Made by a program: the position numbers and the translations under genes | Shown: one piece after another, positions 18,367-27,874 of the stretch | Layout: each line of letters starts with the position of its first letter | Numbering within the stretch: the first letter of the stretch is position 1 | Notes under the pieces: generated by a model | The model's database searches: none | What the model was told of the DNA's origin: nothing | The model's input: only the letters and a program-made list of their open reading frames with translations | Assembly: GCF_900143275.1 (NCBI RefSeq) | Contig: NZ_FSRO01000001.1 | Location: forward strand, 744,001 to 808,000 | Reading direction: 5' to 3' | DNA length: 64,000 nucleotides | From: Nitrosomonas cryotolerans ATCC 49181 | Lineage (GTDB): Bacteria > Pseudomonadota > Gammaproteobacteria > Burkholderiales > Nitrosomonadaceae

Positions 18367-19275
18367 ATGTTTGTGGGGCAGCTTTCATTTAAAGAAGTCA
18401 CTACCTTGCTTTCAAACACGGGGCTTAGAGTTGAAATGGGGCCTTTTAACGTGTGCATCAATACCAATCATTCATCGCTTTCGAATCATCTCTATAAGCT
18501 GTATAAGCATTATAAGCTGGCACAGGATGAAATAGCCGAATTTCATGTGCGTGTTGTTTCAACTCGTTCAATAAAAGCACCATTCTCTAACCAAATTGGT
18601 TTTTTGCTTGATGGATATTCACCATTTTCACTTTTTCCGCCTGAACAAGCGCTTGTGGCGTTGGAATGGGGAATTAACCTTGCTATTGCAGTTCGCGTTA
18701 ACCATTTGCTGTTATTGCATGCAGCTGTAATTGAAAAGAATGGTCATGCAATTTTATTCCCGGCTTGGCCAGGGAGTGGTAAAACGACACTATGCACTGT
18801 TTTGGTGCACCGGGGATACCGCCTGTTTTCTGATGAATTTGGATTAATGGACCCCGGGCAGGGGCGCTTTCTTCCAATACCGCGTTTGATGCCACTTAAG
18901 AATGAATCTATTCGTGTTATCAGAGATTATTTACCTGAGGCCATATTGGGGCATGAAATATCCAATACCCAGAAAGGTACGGTCGCACATGTTTGTCCAC
19001 CCAAGGAAAGTATTATACGCTCGGGAGAAACTGCAAAAGCAAACTGGATTTTGTTTCCTAAATGGATCGCAGGGGCTGCATTAAAACTGGATCCACTATC
19101 TGACTCGGAAGCTTTTTTATTGTTGGCGAGTAATTCGTTTAACTATGAAATACTGGGTGAGGCCGGATTTCAGGCTATTACACACCTTATCGAAACCTGT
19201 CGCTGCTATAAACTGGTGTATTCTAATTTTGATGATGTCTTAGAAGCAATTGATACATTGACTCGTGATGCATAA
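18367..19275 (+). CDS. HprK-related kinase A
   Basis: 302 residues. A P-loop FPAWPGSGKTTLC (residues ~137-149) lies in the HPr-kinase-like core, followed by LFSDEFGLMD, which resembles the acidic HprK motif after the P-loop. The ~120-residue N-terminal part is unlike the N-domain of true HPr kinase. HprK phosphorylates a serine on HPr; here no HPr gene is in the window, so the target is unknown. The stop overlaps the next gene by eight bases. Kinase function is predicted from fold only. Confidence 0.75.
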   Translation: MFVGQLSFKEVTTLLSNTGLRVEMGPFNVCINTNHSSLSNHLYKLYKHYKLAQDEIAEFHVRVVSTRSIKAPFSNQIGFLLDGYSPFSLFPPEQALVALEWGINLAIAVRVNHLLLLHAAVIEKNGHAILFPAWPGSGKTTLCTVLVHRGYRLFSDEFGLMDPGQGRFLPIPRLMPLKNESIRVIRDYLPEAILGHEISNTQKGTVAHVCPPKESIIRSGETAKANWILFPKWIAGAALKLDPLSDSEAFLLLASNSFNYEILGEAGFQAITHLIETCRCYKLVYSNFDDVLEAIDTLTRDA

Positions 19276-20356
19276 GTGGCAGGACCATCATAAGCTATTA
19301 CTGCTTGGGCTGACTAACCCGGCGCGTCTGGTTGAATATAATGCGGCTGATTGGGAATTATTGTTAAGGCTGGCAAGAAAGGTAAAATTGCTGGGACGCT
19401 TAGCAATAGAGCTGAATAAAAGAAATTTGCTGGAAAAAATTCCCATACGAGCAGCCAATCAACTTCACTCAGGCCTTATTCAAGCTCAAAAACTCCAGCA
19501 GTTGACATATTGGGAATTGAATCGAGTCTTATGGGCATTACGAAAGGTTGATGCGCCAATTATTATCCTAAAAGGCGTTGCTTATTTGCTTGCCGGATTA
19601 CCTGAAGCGAGTGGACGTGTTTATGTCGATCTGGATCTCATGGTTACAAAAAGTGATATGTCACATGTTGAATCGGTCTTGCAGAAAAAAGGGTGGCAGC
19701 ATCATGAACTCTCAGCTTATGATGAATATTATTACCGAGTATGGAGTCATGAAATTCCACCATTGATTCACATTGAAAGAGAAACGGAAGTAGATATTCA
19801 TCATACTGTTGCGCCGCCGACCAGCCGATTAAAAATAAAGCCTGAGTTACTTTTTGAGAGTGCAGTAGCCGTAGATAGCTTAAACGCGCAAATACTCGGC
19901 CCGGAAGATATGGTGCTACATTGTGCGGTTAATTTGTTTCAAAATAATGAGCTGGCCAATGATTTACGCGACTTGCTGGATTTTCATGATTTACTGCTGT
20001 TTTTCTATAGGAAGGAACCGGATTTTTGGAAAAAATTAATTACACGAGCAAATCAGCTGTGTTTAGGGCGTCCCCTGTTTTATAGCTTACATTTTAGTCG
20101 TGCCATATTTACAACGCCGATTCCTGATCATGTTGCGGATAACCTCAATGAGAAACCGGGCAGAATAATCTTATGGATTATGAATGGTTTGGTTCCATTG
20201 GGCTTATTCCCATTACATCCAGATCGACCGTCTAGACGTGCGGTAATCGCCCGATTCTTATTGTACATACGTAGTCACTGGATACGGATGCCACTTTACC
20301 TCTTGCTACCCCATTTAGCGTACAAAACATTTCTGGCGGTCTCTCAAAAGAAGTAA
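19268..20356 (+). CDS. Nucleotidyltransferase-family protein (NTP_transf_5 type)
   Basis: 362 residues. IILKGVAYLLAGLPEASGR followed by VDLDLMV and, some 50 residues later, EVDIHH gives the Asp-x-Asp...Asp arrangement of the nucleotidyltransferase fold (Pfam family PF14907). A GTG two codons before the chosen ATG is an alternative start. It overlaps the HprK-like gene and ends the operon. Related proteins accompany PqqD-like genes in lasso-peptide and other gene clusters, but no substrate is established. Confidence 0.75.
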   Translation: MHKWQDHHKLLLLGLTNPARLVEYNAADWELLLRLARKVKLLGRLAIELNKRNLLEKIPIRAANQLHSGLIQAQKLQQLTYWELNRVLWALRKVDAPIIILKGVAYLLAGLPEASGRVYVDLDLMVTKSDMSHVESVLQKKGWQHHELSAYDEYYYRVWSHEIPPLIHIERETEVDIHHTVAPPTSRLKIKPELLFESAVAVDSLNAQILGPEDMVLHCAVNLFQNNELANDLRDLLDFHDLLLFFYRKEPDFWKKLITRANQLCLGRPLFYSLHFSRAIFTTPIPDHVADNLNEKPGRIILWIMNGLVPLGLFPLHPDRPSRRAVIARFLLYIRSHWIRMPLYLLLPHLAYKTFLAVSQKK

Positions 20357-20423
20357 ATAATTCTATTCATAGAATGGGAGTGCTCTCTTATTGGGATAGA
20401 ACGTATTGATTATAAAGCTTAAT

Positions 20424-21866
20424 CTATAACAAAAAGATTGTGGCCAGCCCTAGGAAAATAAAGAAACCGCCGCTATCAGTAACAGCGGTAATCATTACAC
20501 TGGAGCCAATTGCAGGATCACGACCACATTTACTCAATGTCAATGGGATGAGTACGCCTAATAACGCAGCCAAAAGAAGATTGAGTATCATTGCAGCGGT
20601 CATGACTAATCCGAGTGACGCATTCTGATAAATAATAAAGGTAAATAGTCCGACAATACCACCCCACATTAAGCCGTTCACAGCGCTCACCCCGAGTTCT
20701 TTAGCGATTAATTTCCAGGCGCTATCGGTATTGATCTGTCCTAATGCCAGTGCACGTACAATCATGGTAATTGTTTGATTACCAGAATTTCCACCAATTC
20801 CTGCAATAATAGGCATAAGTGCCGCTAGTGCAACCAGTTTTTCGATTGAGTCTTCAAATACGCCAATGACGCGTGAAGCAATAAATGCGGTTACCAGGTT
20901 GACAGCCAGCCAGAACCAGCGATTCTTTACGCTTTTTAATACAGGCGCAAAAAGATCCTCTTCTTCGCTCAAACCAGCTAAGTTTAGTGCTTCGTTTTCG
21001 GCTTTTTCACGGATAAAGTCAATGACTGCATTGACTGTGACGCGGCCTAGCAATTTATCATCCACATCGACTACCGAGGCGGAAACAAGGTCGTAACGCT
21101 CAAAAGCATAGGTAGCTTGTTGTGCATTATCATTAGGGTGTAGCTTTACCATTTCTTTGGTCATTACTGCGGCAACTTGGGTTTCTGGATCGCTGACCAA
21201 TAACCGACTGACCAATAATACTCCCTTGAGATGTTCGTCTCTATCTACTACGAATAGCTGGTCAGTATGGTCAGGTAATTCATCTAAGCGTCTTAAATAA
21301 CGCAAGACAACTTCCAATCTGACATCTTCGCGGATAGTAATGACATCAAAATCCATTAATGCACCTACGGCATCTTCGGGAAAAGACATGGCAGCACGAA
21401 GTTGTTCGCGTTCTGTAATAGGCAACGCCCATAAGACATCTTCCAGTACATCTTGAGGGAGATCGGGTGCAAGATCTGCAATCTCGTCAGCATCCAGTTG
21501 CTCTGCTGCGGCCACTAATTCTGTATTACCCATGTCTGTAATCAGCGTTTCGCGAATAGCATCGGAGGCTTCTAGCAACACTTCCCCATCATGCTCTGCT
21601 TTAACCATATTCCATATCAATAGACGATCTTCCAATGGTAAGGCTTCTAAGACGTAGGCAATATCAGCAGGATGCAGTTTGTCAAGTAAGCATTGAAGCT
21701 CAGCCAGATTTTGCTTTTGTACAGGGGACTGGGTAAGTGCCTGATCCGGCTTTTCCTGTAGATTTACAAAGCCTTCAACGAGTTTATATTTGTGCAGTAA
21801 ACAAATAACGCGTTGTAGAGGGGTCTGTGCTTCCTGGTTTTCATCCTGATTGTTGATTTTGGTCAT
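20424..21866 (-). CDS. mgtE: Magnesium transporter MgtE
   Basis: 480 residues with the full MgtE plan: an N-terminal helical superhelix (~60-165, with LHPADIAYVLEALP), two CBS domains (~165-290), and a five-helix membrane domain with GIGGNSGNQTITMIVRALALG, the signature of the pore. It admits Mg2+ and is gated by cytosolic Mg2+ through the CBS domains. It converges with the nucleotidyltransferase gene. A short palindrome (ATTCTAT..ATAGAAT) lies between them near 20360 but lacks a T-run. Confidence 0.93.
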   Translation of the reverse strand: MTKINNQDENQEAQTPLQRVICLLHKYKLVEGFVNLQEKPDQALTQSPVQKQNLAELQCLLDKLHPADIAYVLEALPLEDRLLIWNMVKAEHDGEVLLEASDAIRETLITDMGNTELVAAAEQLDADEIADLAPDLPQDVLEDVLWALPITEREQLRAAMSFPEDAVGALMDFDVITIREDVRLEVVLRYLRRLDELPDHTDQLFVVDRDEHLKGVLLVSRLLVSDPETQVAAVMTKEMVKLHPNDNAQQATYAFERYDLVSASVVDVDDKLLGRVTVNAVIDFIREKAENEALNLAGLSEEEDLFAPVLKSVKNRWFWLAVNLVTAFIASRVIGVFEDSIEKLVALAALMPIIAGIGGNSGNQTITMIVRALALGQINTDSAWKLIAKELGVSAVNGLMWGGIVGLFTFIIYQNASLGLVMTAAMILNLLLAALLGVLIPLTLSKCGRDPAIGSSVMITAVTDSGGFFIFLGLATIFLL

Positions 21867-22067
21867 AGCAGATTATCCAATGGAAAAATAGCAATGGCAA
21901 AATAGCACTCACTATTTTGATGAACTAATTTTATAATTTCATTTGTCATACTCAGCGAGTATAGATAAGCGAAAAGTATAAATCCTTCCTAATAGGCATA
22001 AAGCATTTCACGTCTGGTCTATAGACGAGTCGAAAGCGACTGGATTCATCTGAAATTCAAGGGGGTA

Positions 22068-22805
22068 TCAAGGAATTTCTGCGGAATGTAATCGTTTGAG
22101 AAAAATTTTTCCTTTTTTTAATAGCCGTTGCGACTGACGATTTTTATCATAATAACGGGGATTAGTAACCATTGCTGCAAGATAGGTCGCTTGTTCTGCA
22201 GTGAGCGATAAAGCAGGTGTAGCATAATAGTGGTGAGCGGCGGCTTCCACTCCAAATATGCCATTTCCCCATTCGATGATGTTTAAATAGATTTCCAGGA
22301 TTCGACGTTTTGACATAATATTTTCCAGCATTAATGTAATAATCGCTTCCTGGATCTTGCGTAATAGTGATTTTTTATCAGAGAGAAATAAATTTTTTGC
22401 GAGCTGCTGACTAATAGTAGAGCCTCCGGCAACCATCCTGCCAGCTTCTAAATTTTTCTCAAACGCATTCTGTATGGCATCAAAATCAAAGCCCTTGTGA
22501 TTCTTGAATTTAGCATCTTCGGCGACAATAATGGCTCGCTTCATCTGAACAGAGATCAGCTCGTAGGGTATCCATGTTTGAAATAAAGTTGCTGCCGCAT
22601 CCTTTTCCCGCATGACATTTAATCGGTTTTGCATAAATGCGCTGGTTGTTGGATTATAGACATTCCAGTAGACAACATGACTAAGAATCCATAGCTGGTA
22701 CAGGAATATGGAATAAATAAGTATAAAAATAAACCGCCAGATCCAGCGCTTGAGAGTTTTTCTTCCGTATGTTTTATGGGGTTGTCTCGTAATAGAATTT
22801 TCCAA
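22068..22805 (-). CDS. mtgA: Monofunctional peptidoglycan glycosyltransferase
   Basis: 245 residues: one membrane helix near the N-terminus (FIFILIYSIFLYQLWIL) and a GT51 domain with AEDAKFKNHKGFD (catalytic Glu), GGSTISQQLAKNLFLS and RRILEIYLNIIEWG. It polymerises lipid II glycan strands without a transpeptidase domain. The order tonB-aroE-mtgA on the same strand is common in betaproteobacteria. Confidence 0.93.
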   Translation of the reverse strand: MENSITRQPHKTYGRKTLKRWIWRFIFILIYSIFLYQLWILSHVVYWNVYNPTTSAFMQNRLNVMREKDAAATLFQTWIPYELISVQMKRAIIVAEDAKFKNHKGFDFDAIQNAFEKNLEAGRMVAGGSTISQQLAKNLFLSDKKSLLRKIQEAIITLMLENIMSKRRILEIYLNIIEWGNGIFGVEAAAHHYYATPALSLTAEQATYLAAMVTNPRYYDKNRQSQRLLKKGKIFLKRLHSAEIP

Positions 22806-23041
22806 AATTTTAATTGTTAATAATTAATTTGTTGTATAGTAAAAGATGGATAAATTCCATATTACGAGACAGTTCCCTTATGTGATATCAAATTTCACAG
22901 AAATGAGCTTGTTGGTGGCGGCGAATAACCCAGATCATAGCAGGTGAAGTTATTGCTTATCTCAAACTAGAAATGGCATTAGTATGTCATGTTGACAGGG
23001 GGCAGATGGGTACGGCATATGGGAAAATATGATTCTTCGGT

Positions 23042-23860
23042 TTATGTTTTTAGCTTGAGTATTTCTATTATGCTGTTTGTTTCTGGCCTGACCCCGCGCC
23101 ATAAAAAAAACGATTCAGCTGCTTGTTCAACCAGCATGCCAATCCCATCTGCCAGATATCGAACGCCTTGCTCTTTAGCAAACCTTAAGAAAGGGGTAGG
23201 TTCGTTGCTATACATCATGTCATAGGCTAATGATTCCTCTGTGAAGTTATTGGGAGATAATGGCGGTAATTTGTCATGTAAGCTGGCAGAAGTCGAATTA
23301 ATAATAATGTCAAAACCCTGATCTGAAAAATCCGGATAGTCGCCAGATGCTATATTTCCATAGGTAATGAATTGTTGATGTAACCTGTTTGCTTTATGTT
23401 TCGTACGGTTGGCGATAACGAGTATGGCTGGTTTTTGTTCCAGCAATGGTAAAATCGTGCCACGCGCAGCCCCCCCTGCACCCATTAATAATATTCGTTT
23501 ATTTGTAATGGGCATGCCTAGGTTGACTGCAATATCACGTACCAATCCAATGCCATCGGTATTGTCACCCAGAATTTCATTATTATCGAATTTAAGCGTA
23601 TTAACTGCCCGAGCTAAGCTGGCTCGTTCAGTTAAGCGGGTCGGTAACTTGTATGCTTCTAGTTTAAAGGGGACGGTGATGTTTAAACCTTTTCCGTTTT
23701 GTTGATAGAAGTGTTTGACGGCTATCTCAAAGCCATCTAATGGTGCAAGAATTGTTTGATAATGCATCTCTTGACCGGTCTGGTGGGCAAACTGGGTATG
23801 AATGAACGGTGATTTGCTATGAGAAACTGGATTGCCGATAACAGCATATGAATCGATCAT
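23042..23860 (-). CDS. aroE: Shikimate dehydrogenase
   Basis: 272 residues. NPVSHSKSPFIH (shikimate binding), NITVPFK with the catalytic Lys, GDNTDGIG with the catalytic Asp, and the NADP loop GAGGAARGTI are all present. It reduces 3-dehydroshikimate to shikimate in aromatic amino-acid synthesis. About 240 bases separate it from mtgA and contain no gene. Confidence 0.94.
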   Translation of the reverse strand: MIDSYAVIGNPVSHSKSPFIHTQFAHQTGQEMHYQTILAPLDGFEIAVKHFYQQNGKGLNITVPFKLEAYKLPTRLTERASLARAVNTLKFDNNEILGDNTDGIGLVRDIAVNLGMPITNKRILLMGAGGAARGTILPLLEQKPAILVIANRTKHKANRLHQQFITYGNIASGDYPDFSDQGFDIIINSTSASLHDKLPPLSPNNFTEESLAYDMMYSNEPTPFLRFAKEQGVRYLADGIGMLVEQAAESFFLWRGVRPETNSIIEILKLKT

Positions 23861-23946
23861 GGGCCTAGGATTTTATGTGTTAAACAAGAACCAAATAAGC
23901 TAAAGCTTAGTGAGTATGTGATTAGAATTTATTAAATCGGCTGGTT

Positions 23947-24034
23947 GAAACCTTTGTAAAACCTCAATAGATGAAAATTAACTATTTACAATCAATAGGT
24001 TAAAATTTGTAGCGAGAGCTTTTGCAAAAGTCTC
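23947..24034 (+). repeat. Miniature inverted-repeat element, family A, copy 2
   Basis: An 88-bp copy between aroE and the tonB-like gene, beginning GAAACCTTTGTAAAACC and ending CTTTTGCAAAAGTCTC, with the shared AATTAAC...ACAATCAATAG interior. The left terminus has two changes from the other copies. Confidence 0.8.
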
Positions 24035-24146
24035 CATAAATGAAACCGAAGTTCTTTTATGATGCAATGCTGTAAAATCCCGTGAATCTTCTGAGACCTG
24101 ATAGTAAACGGATTTACTTATACATTCAATCAACGGTAGCCGACTA

Positions 24147-25061
24147 TTATTGGCTGAGTAATTGATCAGAGCGGGTAAATACCCAGGTACGTGTAATGTG
24201 CAGAATATCTGTATCATGGCTGATATCGGGTGGAAAAGATGCAAATCCGTTTTGGCCTGCAAGCCTCACGATACGTATAGCAGCCTCATCTAGAATTTGT
24301 TCTCCTGATGAGCGATTGATACCAATTGATTCCAGGCTGCCATCGGATCGAATGCCAACGGTAAGCTGTAAGCTGCCATAAAGCTTGCCTTTTCTGGCTT
24401 CCTCAGGGTAATTGAGGTTGCCTATGCGTTCTACCTTAATACGCCAATCTTCAACATAACGTGCGAATCGATACTCTTTGGTATGTGCACCGATAAACTT
24501 TCGCTTTGGGCGTTTTTGATAGGTATCGTAATCTTGTGAGATTTGTGCCTTTAAGCGAGCAATATCAAGGCTGCGTTGGAGTAAATTGCTGGTATCCGAT
24601 ACATGATTTTTATCGGATGAGTTTGTCTGTGAATCGGGTTGATCAATATGCTGCATACTTTCTGTAGCCGTTATTAATTGCTTTGCTTTCTGCTCGAGTT
24701 GTTTAACTTTCTGCTGAGAAGTTACATTATCTATTAGAGGCTTGCTTTTAGGTAATGCCGGAAAAGGTGTTTTGGCACGACGATTATCATCAGTATTTCC
24801 ACCGCCCTCTAAATTTTCTTGCGCAAGTATTTTAGTTTGGGTTGGTTCTGATGAGGACTTGTTATTAACCAGGATGACTTCTAAAGATGTGGCAGTTTTA
24901 TTAAAGCTCGAGTCTGGGAATCGAAAAGCGACGCCAAATAATATAGCTGCATGCAGCAACAGCGAGAAAAATATTGCTACAAGCAAGCGATTCTTCTGTA
25001 AGCGCTGTTGATTATGAAATAAAGAAAATAAAGGCTTTAGTATATTGAGGATAGTTGCCAA
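24147..25061 (-). CDS. TonB-family energy-transducing protein
   Basis: 304 residues with one N-terminal membrane helix (LLVAIFFSLLLHAAILFGVAF), a charged and Gln-rich periplasmic linker with coiled-coil character (~90-200), and a C-terminal TonB domain (YPEEARKGKLYGSLQLTVGI, GILDEAA-like region). It would pass proton-motive energy to outer-membrane receptors. The TTG start is supported by AAGGTG seven bases upstream. No exbB/exbD is next to it. Confidence 0.85.
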   Translation of the reverse strand: MATILNILKPLFSLFHNQQRLQKNRLLVAIFFSLLLHAAILFGVAFRFPDSSFNKTATSLEVILVNNKSSSEPTQTKILAQENLEGGGNTDDNRRAKTPFPALPKSKPLIDNVTSQQKVKQLEQKAKQLITATESMQHIDQPDSQTNSSDKNHVSDTSNLLQRSLDIARLKAQISQDYDTYQKRPKRKFIGAHTKEYRFARYVEDWRIKVERIGNLNYPEEARKGKLYGSLQLTVGIRSDGSLESIGINRSSGEQILDEAAIRIVRLAGQNGFASFPPDISHDTDILHITRTWVFTRSDQLLSQ

Positions 25062-25154
25062 CGGATAACACCTTGAAAGTTAAATCTTGGAATATCTCAT
25101 TATATTTATTAAGGATAGCAACTGGTTATTTGTTTCAAGGTTAATAGCCTGATT

Positions 25155-27011
25155 TCATGATTCTTGCTTGTGTAAAAATTGTGCATGCAGGCTACGTTCA
25201 AGTAAATCAATTTGAGATATTTTCAGTTTAACGTAGGTGCCGGGTAATATTTCCGGTAATGATGGAACACGAGCGACCAAGGGTAAATGATCGAATCTCA
25301 CCAGGTTTTCTTTAATTACCTGCGCATCAATCGTGTGTACATTTTCCTGTAGCAGCCAACGTAAACACCAATAACGTTCCATTCCTCGCTGAAAATCACT
25401 GTAAATAGCATATGCTTGTTCAAAATCCCGCATGGGAATCAAGAGTGCATCACTTCCTTTAGTATAGGGAGGTGCTTCAGCACGTAGCAATGCAATTAAC
25501 TGGCGTTGATTGATTAAGTCGACATATCGGCGTAGTGGTGAGCTGCTCCACGCATATTGAGAAACACCTAGACCCTGATGTGGCGCGGGAGAGGTGCTCA
25601 TCTTTACTTTACCACCGCCTTGATTGCGATAAATTCCTGCAATGCTGGCGTCAGCCAATTGTTTACCCCACTCTGTGTTAACGTAAATCATCAATTCTGA
25701 GACCAACTTGTCTATTGGTGACCCCCGGCGCCGTTCACTAATGGTAACGCGATCATTTTTAATACTGAAGTTATAATCAATTTTCTCATTATTAAGATCG
25801 CTTGCTTTACCGCGCAGTATCTCCATTTTGCAAGAAAAATCCCATAATAGTCGTAATTCCTTACTAAATGGGTGATTCAAGTTGTTGTTTCTTAATGTGG
25901 TCTCATTAAAATATTCTTCTAGCGCCTCATGACGTAAATTAGTTGTAATCTTTATTCTTTCAATGCAACTCTCAGTGGAGACCACCGTAAAATCATCGGC
26001 TACATTCAGATAGAGGGAAAGCACTGGGCATAATCGTTCTTCACCTAGGGTATAGTGGTCAATTATGGTGGCTGGTAACATGGTAATTTTGTTGCCAGGT
26101 AAATAAACGGTGGAGAGTCGTTGTGCCGCTATTTTGTCCAATGATGATGCAGGCGTGATGCCAAGTGCAGGCGCAGCTATATGGATACCTATTCGGAAAC
26201 TGCCCAATGTTAGTGGCGTAACTGAAAAGGCATCATCAATTTCTGTGGTTGTAGCATCGTCTATGCTAAATGCCGTAACATCTGAGATGGGTAAGTCTTG
26301 TAGATTGTCCCGGTTATTTTCTGGATTGACCTCATCAAAATCTATACCCTCTGGGAAATGCTCCCAAAGAAATTGATTTAAATGGTAGTCATGGGTAGAT
26401 GGAATGGCACCACACTTCTCTAATAATTTCGATGGAGTAAGTTTTGTTGTAGCACAAGTGGCTTCGAGTGCCTTCCATTCGATGGAGTTTTTATCTGGGC
26501 TATAGAGTAAGCTTAATAATTGTGGTCTAAATGCCTCAGGTAAAGTAAATGCACTTAGTTGTGCTATATAAATCGCTTGTTGTTCTGCCTGACGCTGTTT
26601 TCTCTCCCGACTAGCCAAAGCTGCCTTAAGTGCTTCTGGCGGGGCAGCCTTATAGCGTCCTCGACCTTTTTTATAAAAATATATGGGTGCATCGTGCAGC
26701 ATGATCAGGATTGCAGCTGCTTCTATTGGGCTGGGCGAGTGGCCAAAATAATCTGCTGCTAGAGTATTGCTGGCAAATTCAGTGTCGCTTTCACAGCATT
26801 CCCAAAGAAAGTCGGGATCTAACCGATCTGCTGTTTCCTGAGCATGGTTCATGAATTCGGATAAGGGTGGTGTGTCAAACCGGAGCAATACTGATGTCGC
26901 CTTAATTTTAGAGCGCTTGCCGTGCGAAGCTTCTATTTGCAAAGATGTGTTGTTGTCAATGAGTATCGAACCGACTTTGAATGCTCCTGCTTCTTCGTAA
27001 AAAACATTCAT
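25155..27011 (-). CDS. RNB-domain ribonuclease (RNase II/R superfamily)
   Basis: 618 residues. The RNB catalytic segment DVTAFSIDDATTTEIDDAF (residues ~247-265) has the clustered aspartates of the active site, and SPLRRYVDLINQRQL near residue 487 is the second family signature. The flanking domains are shorter than in classical RNase II or RNase R, as in the betaproteobacterial form that sits before tonB and aroE. It should degrade RNA 3' to 5'. Substrate range is unknown. Confidence 0.88.
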   Translation of the reverse strand: MNVFYEEAGAFKVGSILIDNNTSLQIEASHGKRSKIKATSVLLRFDTPPLSEFMNHAQETADRLDPDFLWECCESDTEFASNTLAADYFGHSPSPIEAAAILIMLHDAPIYFYKKGRGRYKAAPPEALKAALASRERKQRQAEQQAIYIAQLSAFTLPEAFRPQLLSLLYSPDKNSIEWKALEATCATTKLTPSKLLEKCGAIPSTHDYHLNQFLWEHFPEGIDFDEVNPENNRDNLQDLPISDVTAFSIDDATTTEIDDAFSVTPLTLGSFRIGIHIAAPALGITPASSLDKIAAQRLSTVYLPGNKITMLPATIIDHYTLGEERLCPVLSLYLNVADDFTVVSTESCIERIKITTNLRHEALEEYFNETTLRNNNLNHPFSKELRLLWDFSCKMEILRGKASDLNNEKIDYNFSIKNDRVTISERRRGSPIDKLVSELMIYVNTEWGKQLADASIAGIYRNQGGGKVKMSTSPAPHQGLGVSQYAWSSSPLRRYVDLINQRQLIALLRAEAPPYTKGSDALLIPMRDFEQAYAIYSDFQRGMERYWCLRWLLQENVHTIDAQVIKENLVRFDHLPLVARVPSLPEILPGTYVKLKISQIDLLERSLHAQFLHKQES

Positions 27012-27365
27012 AAGATTGTTTTTATCGATATGGTCAGATGGTAAAACGAAAGTAGTTGAATTAAAGGAGAATTAGTTTTCATCAAAAGTATTCTTGGCTT
27101 TTATACGCAGGGCTGTGGTGAGCAAAAATTAATAACGTATGGAAGCATAAAAAAATTATATTATATACGAGCGGTCTGGCGAAGATGAAATATGGTTAGA
27201 ATAAATTACTTGGTGCTTTGAAATGGAGTAGTGTTATGTTCTTTTATTGAAATAGTAAATCGGTGACTATTTGTAGTTGTTAGGAGTCCTCAATTAAGCT
27301 AATTTTTCATGCGTGCCTGGAAGGCACCGGCCTGTAAGATATAAGTTCCTTTTCGTGATAGCCCT
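27012..27365. other. Non-coding gap
   Basis: No gene seen. It holds a small perfect hairpin, GTGCCT..AGGCAC at 27313-27327, just beyond the dciA-like stop, but no T-run follows on either strand, so I do not call a terminator. It must include the promoter of the RNB nuclease gene. Confidence 0.4.
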
Positions 27366-27839
27366 TTATTTGTCGTGGAGTTTTCGTTGTTTTTCTAATA
27401 ATAACTCGATAGCATGTCGGAGCACTGAATTAGGTAGTTTTTCGGCTAATTGGCTGAGATGTTTTATTCCCGCCTGGCTCATGAGTAATTTTTTTTTAGG
27501 AGTGCAATCGCTTGGAAAATTTGCTGTGTTCTTAGTAAAGTAATCTGCTTGCACAGTGATTTGAATTGCAGTAATCTGCCAATTGATTTTCTGTAATTTC
27601 AATAATAAGGATGGTGAAACTTGCTTCAGTTTTGTTGCGATTGATCCATTTGCGGTATATACAATTAGTGTTCCATTGGAGATTCGGCCTAACGTACATT
27701 GTTTTGCTAAGTAAGGCGGAACAACTGCCATAAAAATTTGCTGCATTTTGTTTAATTCATTGATTTTAGTAAATAAACCCTGATATTTAGGTGTTCTACC
27801 AAGAAGATTAAGGTAACTGTTTACTTTGCGCGTGGTCAT
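27366..27839 (-). CDS. DciA-like protein (DUF721)
   Basis: 157 residues. An N-terminal helical segment, then the DUF721 core with LAKQCTLGRISNGTLIVYT, and a helical tail rich in Leu and Lys. DciA proteins load the replicative helicase in bacteria lacking DnaC. The place, divergent from an M23 peptidase and secA, is the one this gene occupies in related genomes. Divergence from well-studied DciA makes the loader role a family-level inference. Confidence 0.75.
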   Translation of the reverse strand: MTTRKVNSYLNLLGRTPKYQGLFTKINELNKMQQIFMAVVPPYLAKQCTLGRISNGTLIVYTANGSIATKLKQVSPSLLLKLQKINWQITAIQITVQADYFTKNTANFPSDCTPKKKLLMSQAGIKHLSQLAEKLPNSVLRHAIELLLEKQRKLHDK

Positions 27840-27874
27840 AATTATATAAAACTAGCTAAAGCAAAAGGCAAAAG

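Noticed and set aside
20358..20373. ATTCTAT..ATAGAAT palindrome between convergent genes
   Set aside because: Too weak and without a T-run to call a terminator.
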